Positions 61,244 through 64,000 of a stretch of DNA of 64,000 bases are shown piece after piece. Each line of letters opens with the position of its first letter. Position 1 is the first letter of the stretch. A program made the position numbers and the translations under genes. The notes beneath the pieces were generated by a model. The model searched no databases and was not told where the DNA came from. It saw only the letters and a program-made list of their open reading frames with translations. This stretch comes from Marichromatium gracile. GTDB taxonomy: Bacteria > Pseudomonadota > Gammaproteobacteria > Chromatiales > Chromatiaceae. Location: contig NZ_SMDC01000013.1 in NCBI RefSeq assembly GCF_004343155.1, forward strand, positions 30,730-94,729. The letters run 5' to 3'.

Positions 61244-61266
61244 GACGCCGGCCCCGCGCCGGCGTC
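61244..61266 (+). terminator. Hairpin between glyA and nrdR
   Basis: A 9-bp GC stem (61244-61252 with 61258-61266) and 5-nt loop, 48 nt past glyA and 14 nt before the nrdR GTG, without a T run. It may act as a weak terminator or mask the nrdR start. Confidence 0.4.
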
Positions 61267-61279
61267 GGAGGGCTAGAGC

Positions 61280-61780
61280 GTGCGCTGTCCATTCTGTGGT
61301 GCCCATGACACCAAGGTCGTCGACTCACGACTGTTCGACGAGGGTGATCAGGTGCGCCGGCGGCGCAAGTGTGTGGTGTGCGAGGAGCGCTTCACCACCT
61401 ACGAGCGCGCCGAACTCAACCTGCCCCGGATCGTCAAGCGCGACGGTACCCGGGTCCCGTTCGATCCCGATAAGCTGCGCTCGGGGATGATGCGGGCGCT
61501 GGAGAAGCGCCCGGTCGGTACCGCCGAGATCGAGGCCGCGCTCTCGCGCATCCGTCGCACCCTGATGTCCTGTGGCGAGAGCGAGGTCGACTCGATGCGT
61601 CTCGGTGATCTGGTGATGGACGAGCTGCGTGGGCTCGATCAGGTCGCCTACGTGCGTTTCGCCTCGGTCTATCGCAAGTTCGAGGACGTGGCCGCCTTCC
61701 GCGCCGAGATCGAACGGCTCGAGCGCGAGCCGGTCGGCGCGACGGTGGCAGCGGATGACGATGATGGCGACACCGACTGA
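61280..61780 (+). CDS. nrdR: Transcriptional repressor NrdR
   Basis: A 166-residue regulator of ribonucleotide reductase genes. N-terminal zinc ribbon [17 protein letters not shown] with CVVCEERF (four Cys), then an ATP-cone ([20 protein letters not shown]). The C-terminal acidic tail is longer than in E. coli NrdR (149). GTG start. It overlaps ribD, the usual arrangement. Confidence 0.96.
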   Translation: MRCPFCGAHDTKVVDSRLFDEGDQVRRRRKCVVCEERFTTYERAELNLPRIVKRDGTRVPFDPDKLRSGMMRALEKRPVGTAEIEAALSRIRRTLMSCGESEVDSMRLGDLVMDELRGLDQVAYVRFASVYRKFEDVAAFRAEIERLEREPVGATVAADDDDGDTD

Positions 61781-62903
61781 GGTCACGCCTACGGATCAGG
61801 CCTGGATGGCGCACGCGCTGCGTCTGGCCGAGCAGGGACGCTACAGCACCGCGCCCAACCCGCGCGTCGGCTGCGTCATCGTGCGCGACGGGGTGCTGGT
61901 CGGCGAGGGCTGGCACCGACGCGCCGGCGGTCCGCACGCCGAGCGCCACGCCCTGGCCGCAGCCGCCGAGCGTGCCCGCGGCGCCACCGTCTATGTCACC
62001 CTCGAGCCCTGCAGCCATCACGGTCGCACCCCGCCGTGCGCCGATGCGCTGGTCGAGGCGGGCGTCGGTCGGGTGGTCTGCGCCATGGTCGATCCCAACC
62101 CCCGGGTCGCGGGGCGCGGCATCGCCCGGCTCGAGGCCGCCGGCATCGCCACCCTGGTCGGGGTGCAGGCCGCCGCCGCCGAGGCGCTCAACCCGGGGTT
62201 CGTGCAGCGGATGCGCGCGGGTCGTCCACTGGTGCGCTGCAAGCTCGCCGCGAGCCTCGATGGCCGGACCGCGATGGCCGACGGCGAGAGCCGCTGGATC
62301 ACCTCCGAGCAGGCGCGCGCCGACGTGCAGCGGCTGCGTGCGGGCAGCGGCGCGATCATCACCGGGGTCGAGACCCTGCTCGCCGACGATCCCAGCCTCA
62401 ACGTCCGGCTCGCCCCCGAGGCGCTGCCCGGGCTGATGCCCGGCGATCCGGTGCTGCAGCCGCTGCGGGTGGTGCTCGACAGCCGCTGGCGCACGCCGCC
62501 GACGGCGCGGATGCTGGGGCTGCCCGGCACCACCCTGGTGGTCGGCGCGACGCCCGACCCCGAGCGCGAGCGCGCGCTCGTTGCCGCCGGCGCCGAGACG
62601 CTGGTCTGCGGCGGTGCCGACGGGCGCGTCGATCTCGCCGCGCTGCTCGCCGAGCTGGGACGACGCGAGGTCAACGAGGCGCTGATCGAGAGCGGTCCGA
62701 CCCTGGCCGGGGCGGCGCTCGCCGCCGGGCTGGTCGATGAGCTGGTGGTCTATCTCGCCCCGCACCTGATGGGTGACTGCGCCCGCGGGCTGGCGCGCCT
62801 GCCCGGTGTCGAGCAGATGGCCGATCGGCTCGCGCTGGCCTTCGTCGATGTCCGTCGCATCGGCCCCGATCTGCGCCTGTTGCTGCGCCCGTCGGCGCGC
62901 TAG
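61764..62903 (+). CDS. ribD: Bifunctional riboflavin deaminase/reductase RibD
   Basis: A 379-residue enzyme for steps two and three of riboflavin synthesis. Deaminase half: zinc motifs [10 protein letters not shown] and [14 protein letters not shown]. Reductase half (from about 150) with [20 protein letters not shown] and [14 protein letters not shown] at 61755, 61761 or 61764 are all possible inside the nrdR end; the last is used here and no clear RBS decides. Confidence 0.94.
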   Translation: MATPTEVTPTDQAWMAHALRLAEQGRYSTAPNPRVGCVIVRDGVLVGEGWHRRAGGPHAERHALAAAAERARGATVYVTLEPCSHHGRTPPCADALVEAGVGRVVCAMVDPNPRVAGRGIARLEAAGIATLVGVQAAAAEALNPGFVQRMRAGRPLVRCKLAASLDGRTAMADGESRWITSEQARADVQRLRAGSGAIITGVETLLADDPSLNVRLAPEALPGLMPGDPVLQPLRVVLDSRWRTPPTARMLGLPGTTLVVGATPDPERERALVAAGAETLVCGGADGRVDLAALLAELGRREVNEALIESGPTLAGAALAAGLVDELVVYLAPHLMGDCARGLARLPGVEQMADRLALAFVDVRRIGPDLRLLLRPSAR

Positions 62904-62976
62904 CGTCGGCGTCGGTGGCGCCTCGTCCCCCGAGTCAACCTCGACGCCGTCGCGCGTCATCGCTGAGGAGTCCGTC

Positions 62977-63639
62977 ATGTTCACCGGAATCATCCAGGCC
63001 GTCGGGCGTATCGCGCGCCAGGAGCCGCGCGGCGGCGATGTCAGGCTGCATATCGATACCGCCGATCTCGATCTCTCCACGACCGCGCTCGGCGACAGCA
63101 TCGCGGTCAACGGTGTCTGTCTGACCGCAGTCGAGCTGGGGGCCGCGCGTTTTGCCGCCGATGTCTCGCGCGAGACCCTGTCGCTGACCACCCTGGGCGC
63201 GCTGGGGCAGGGCGGCGCGGTCAATCTGGAGCGCGCGCTCACCCTCTCGACCCCGCTCGGCGGTCATCTGGTCAGCGGTCATGTCGACGGCCTGGGCGAG
63301 GTGCTGGAGGTCGGCGCCGACGGCCGCTCGACCCGGCTGCGCATCCGCGCCCCGGACGCGCTGGCGCGCTATATCGCGCCCAAGGGCTCGATCTGCATCG
63401 ACGGCACCAGCCTCACCGTCAATCGTGTCGAGGGCGCGGTGTTCGAACTCAACATCGTCCCCCACACCCTGGAGGAGACCATCATCGGTGGCTATCGCGC
63501 CGGCAGCCGGGTCAACCTCGAGGTCGACCTGATCGCCCGCTATCTCGAACGCCTGGTGCTCGGCGAACAGGCCGCCGCACCCGCGGGCGAGGGCGAGCGC
63601 ATCACCCGCGACTTCCTCAGTCGTCACGGGTTCGGCTGA
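62977..63639 (+). CDS. ribE: Riboflavin synthase (alpha subunit)
   Basis: A 220-residue enzyme dismutating two lumazines to riboflavin. Two tandem lumazine-binding domains: MFTGIIQAVGRI with GDSIAVNGVCLT, then GHLVSGHVDGLGEV with KGSICIDGTSLTVN. Length matches E. coli RibC (213) closely. Preceded by GAGGAG. In many gammaproteobacteria ribBA follows; here the next 361 bases are repeat and unique non-coding DNA. Confidence 0.96.
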   Translation: MFTGIIQAVGRIARQEPRGGDVRLHIDTADLDLSTTALGDSIAVNGVCLTAVELGAARFAADVSRETLSLTTLGALGQGGAVNLERALTLSTPLGGHLVSGHVDGLGEVLEVGADGRSTRLRIRAPDALARYIAPKGSICIDGTSLTVNRVEGAVFELNIVPHTLEETIIGGYRAGSRVNLEVDLIARYLERLVLGEQAAAPAGEGERITRDFLSRHGFG

Positions 63640-63651
63640 GACCGCCTTCGC

Positions 63652-63922
63652 CAGCTTTCAGCCGCCAGCCGCCAGCCGCCAGCCGCCAGCGGATTGAACC
63701 GCAAAGCCGCAAAGGGCGCGAAGGGGAGAAGAGCTGCCAGCGATCAGCCTCCAGCCGCCAGTGGCCGCCTGTCTTCGAGTGTTGGTCGAAAACGTACGCC
63801 AACCGGTCGCTGACAGTGAATGGTGAGTGGCGCTATCGTCGAGGCCGTCCCTCCACTGGCGGCTGGCCGCTGATGGCTGGCCGCTTGAATCCCTTCGCGC
63901 CCTTGGCGGCTTGTATCTTGCC
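63652..63922. repeat. Dispersed intergenic repeat, copy 5, with CAGCCGC array
   Basis: Heptamers CAGCTTT and CAGCCGC x4 (63652-63686) lead into the left core 63691-63726 (GGATTGAACCGCAAAGCCGC then AAAGGGCGCGAAGGGG). The right end, 63890-63922, is a degraded inverse (CCCTTCGCGCCCTTGGCGGC, then TTGTATCTTGCC). Inner mirrored CAGC/CTGG units flank a unique centre (about 63765-63855). The remaining 63923-64000 shows nothing recognised. Confidence 0.75.
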
Positions 63923-64000
63923 ACCCCGTGGTGGTTAGCTCCCACCGCGCGAGATTGAGGCAGCTCGATTGCGACTGAAGGCCTGGACCTTGCCGCAAAG

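Overview
The window is high-GC chromosomal DNA from a gammaproteobacterium. The order map | rpsB-tsf-pyrH-frr-uppS-cdsA-dxr-rseP-bamA-skp-lpxD-fabZ-lpxA-lpxB-rnhB, the ffs-dnaX-ebfC-recR block, minCDE, and glyA-nrdR-ribD-ribE are all standard gammaproteobacterial arrangements. Base composition and gene complement suggest a purple sulfur bacterium relative (Chromatiales), but no photosynthesis or sulfur-oxidation gene lies here, so that placement is inference. There is no prophage, transposase, CRISPR array, rRNA or recognisable tRNA.

Layout. 1-3.2 kb: a P1B-type metal ATPase, a cupin and a free-standing HMA2-like protein behind a 22-bp palindrome. 3.3-10.5 kb: a signalling island. Leftward it encodes Hpt, a degenerate EAL/HDOD protein and a secreted LprI/DUF3298 protein; rightward it encodes a REC-PAS-GGDEF-EAL protein and a hybrid histidine kinase that lacks its own Hpt. 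10.5-16.6 kb: dsbA and dsbB, a Ca2+/Na+ exchanger, a dCache chemoreceptor and an OPT transporter. 16.9-23.3 kb: a KamA-family radical SAM enzyme, then a promoter plus cobalamin riboswitch driving btuB-cobT-cobC-cobS. 23.3-25.7 kb: two lipoproteins and a periplasmic coiled-coil protein of unknown function. 26.0-31.7 kb: 4.5S RNA, dnaX, ebfC, recR, a HIT protein and minCDE. 31.7-39.0 kb (leftward): map, glnD, dapC, dapD, an ArsC/Spx-like protein and dapE. 39.2-54.0 kb: the translation, isoprenoid and envelope supercluster. 54.3-59.7 kb (leftward): ubiG, a MupP/Gph-like phosphatase, a squalene-synthase-fold protein, a YciK-like SDR, an MFS transporter and a DUF4124 protein. 59.9-63.6 kb: glyA, nrdR, ribD, ribE.

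The most unusual structure is non-coding. Five gene-free gaps (25.7, 35.4, 54.0-54.3, 54.9-55.3 and 63.7 kb) carry one dispersed repeat family. A core of about 33 bp, reading roughly GGATTGAACCGCAAAGCCGC followed by an AAGGACGCGAAG-like tail, opens each element, and an inverted copy closes it. The cores are associated with arrays or scattered copies of a 7-bp unit, CAGCNNC. The two variable bases are nearly uniform within an array but differ between arrays (CAGCTAC x10, CAGCAGC-type x10, CAGCCTC x7, CAGCCGC x4). I do not recognise it as a named element. Other points worth checking are a YciK-type SDR with Phe in the catalytic Tyr position, a MupP-like phosphatase in the ubiG-yciK context, a Tat-like signal on DsbA, and TTG starts on rpsB, minD, bamA, lpxD and lpxA.
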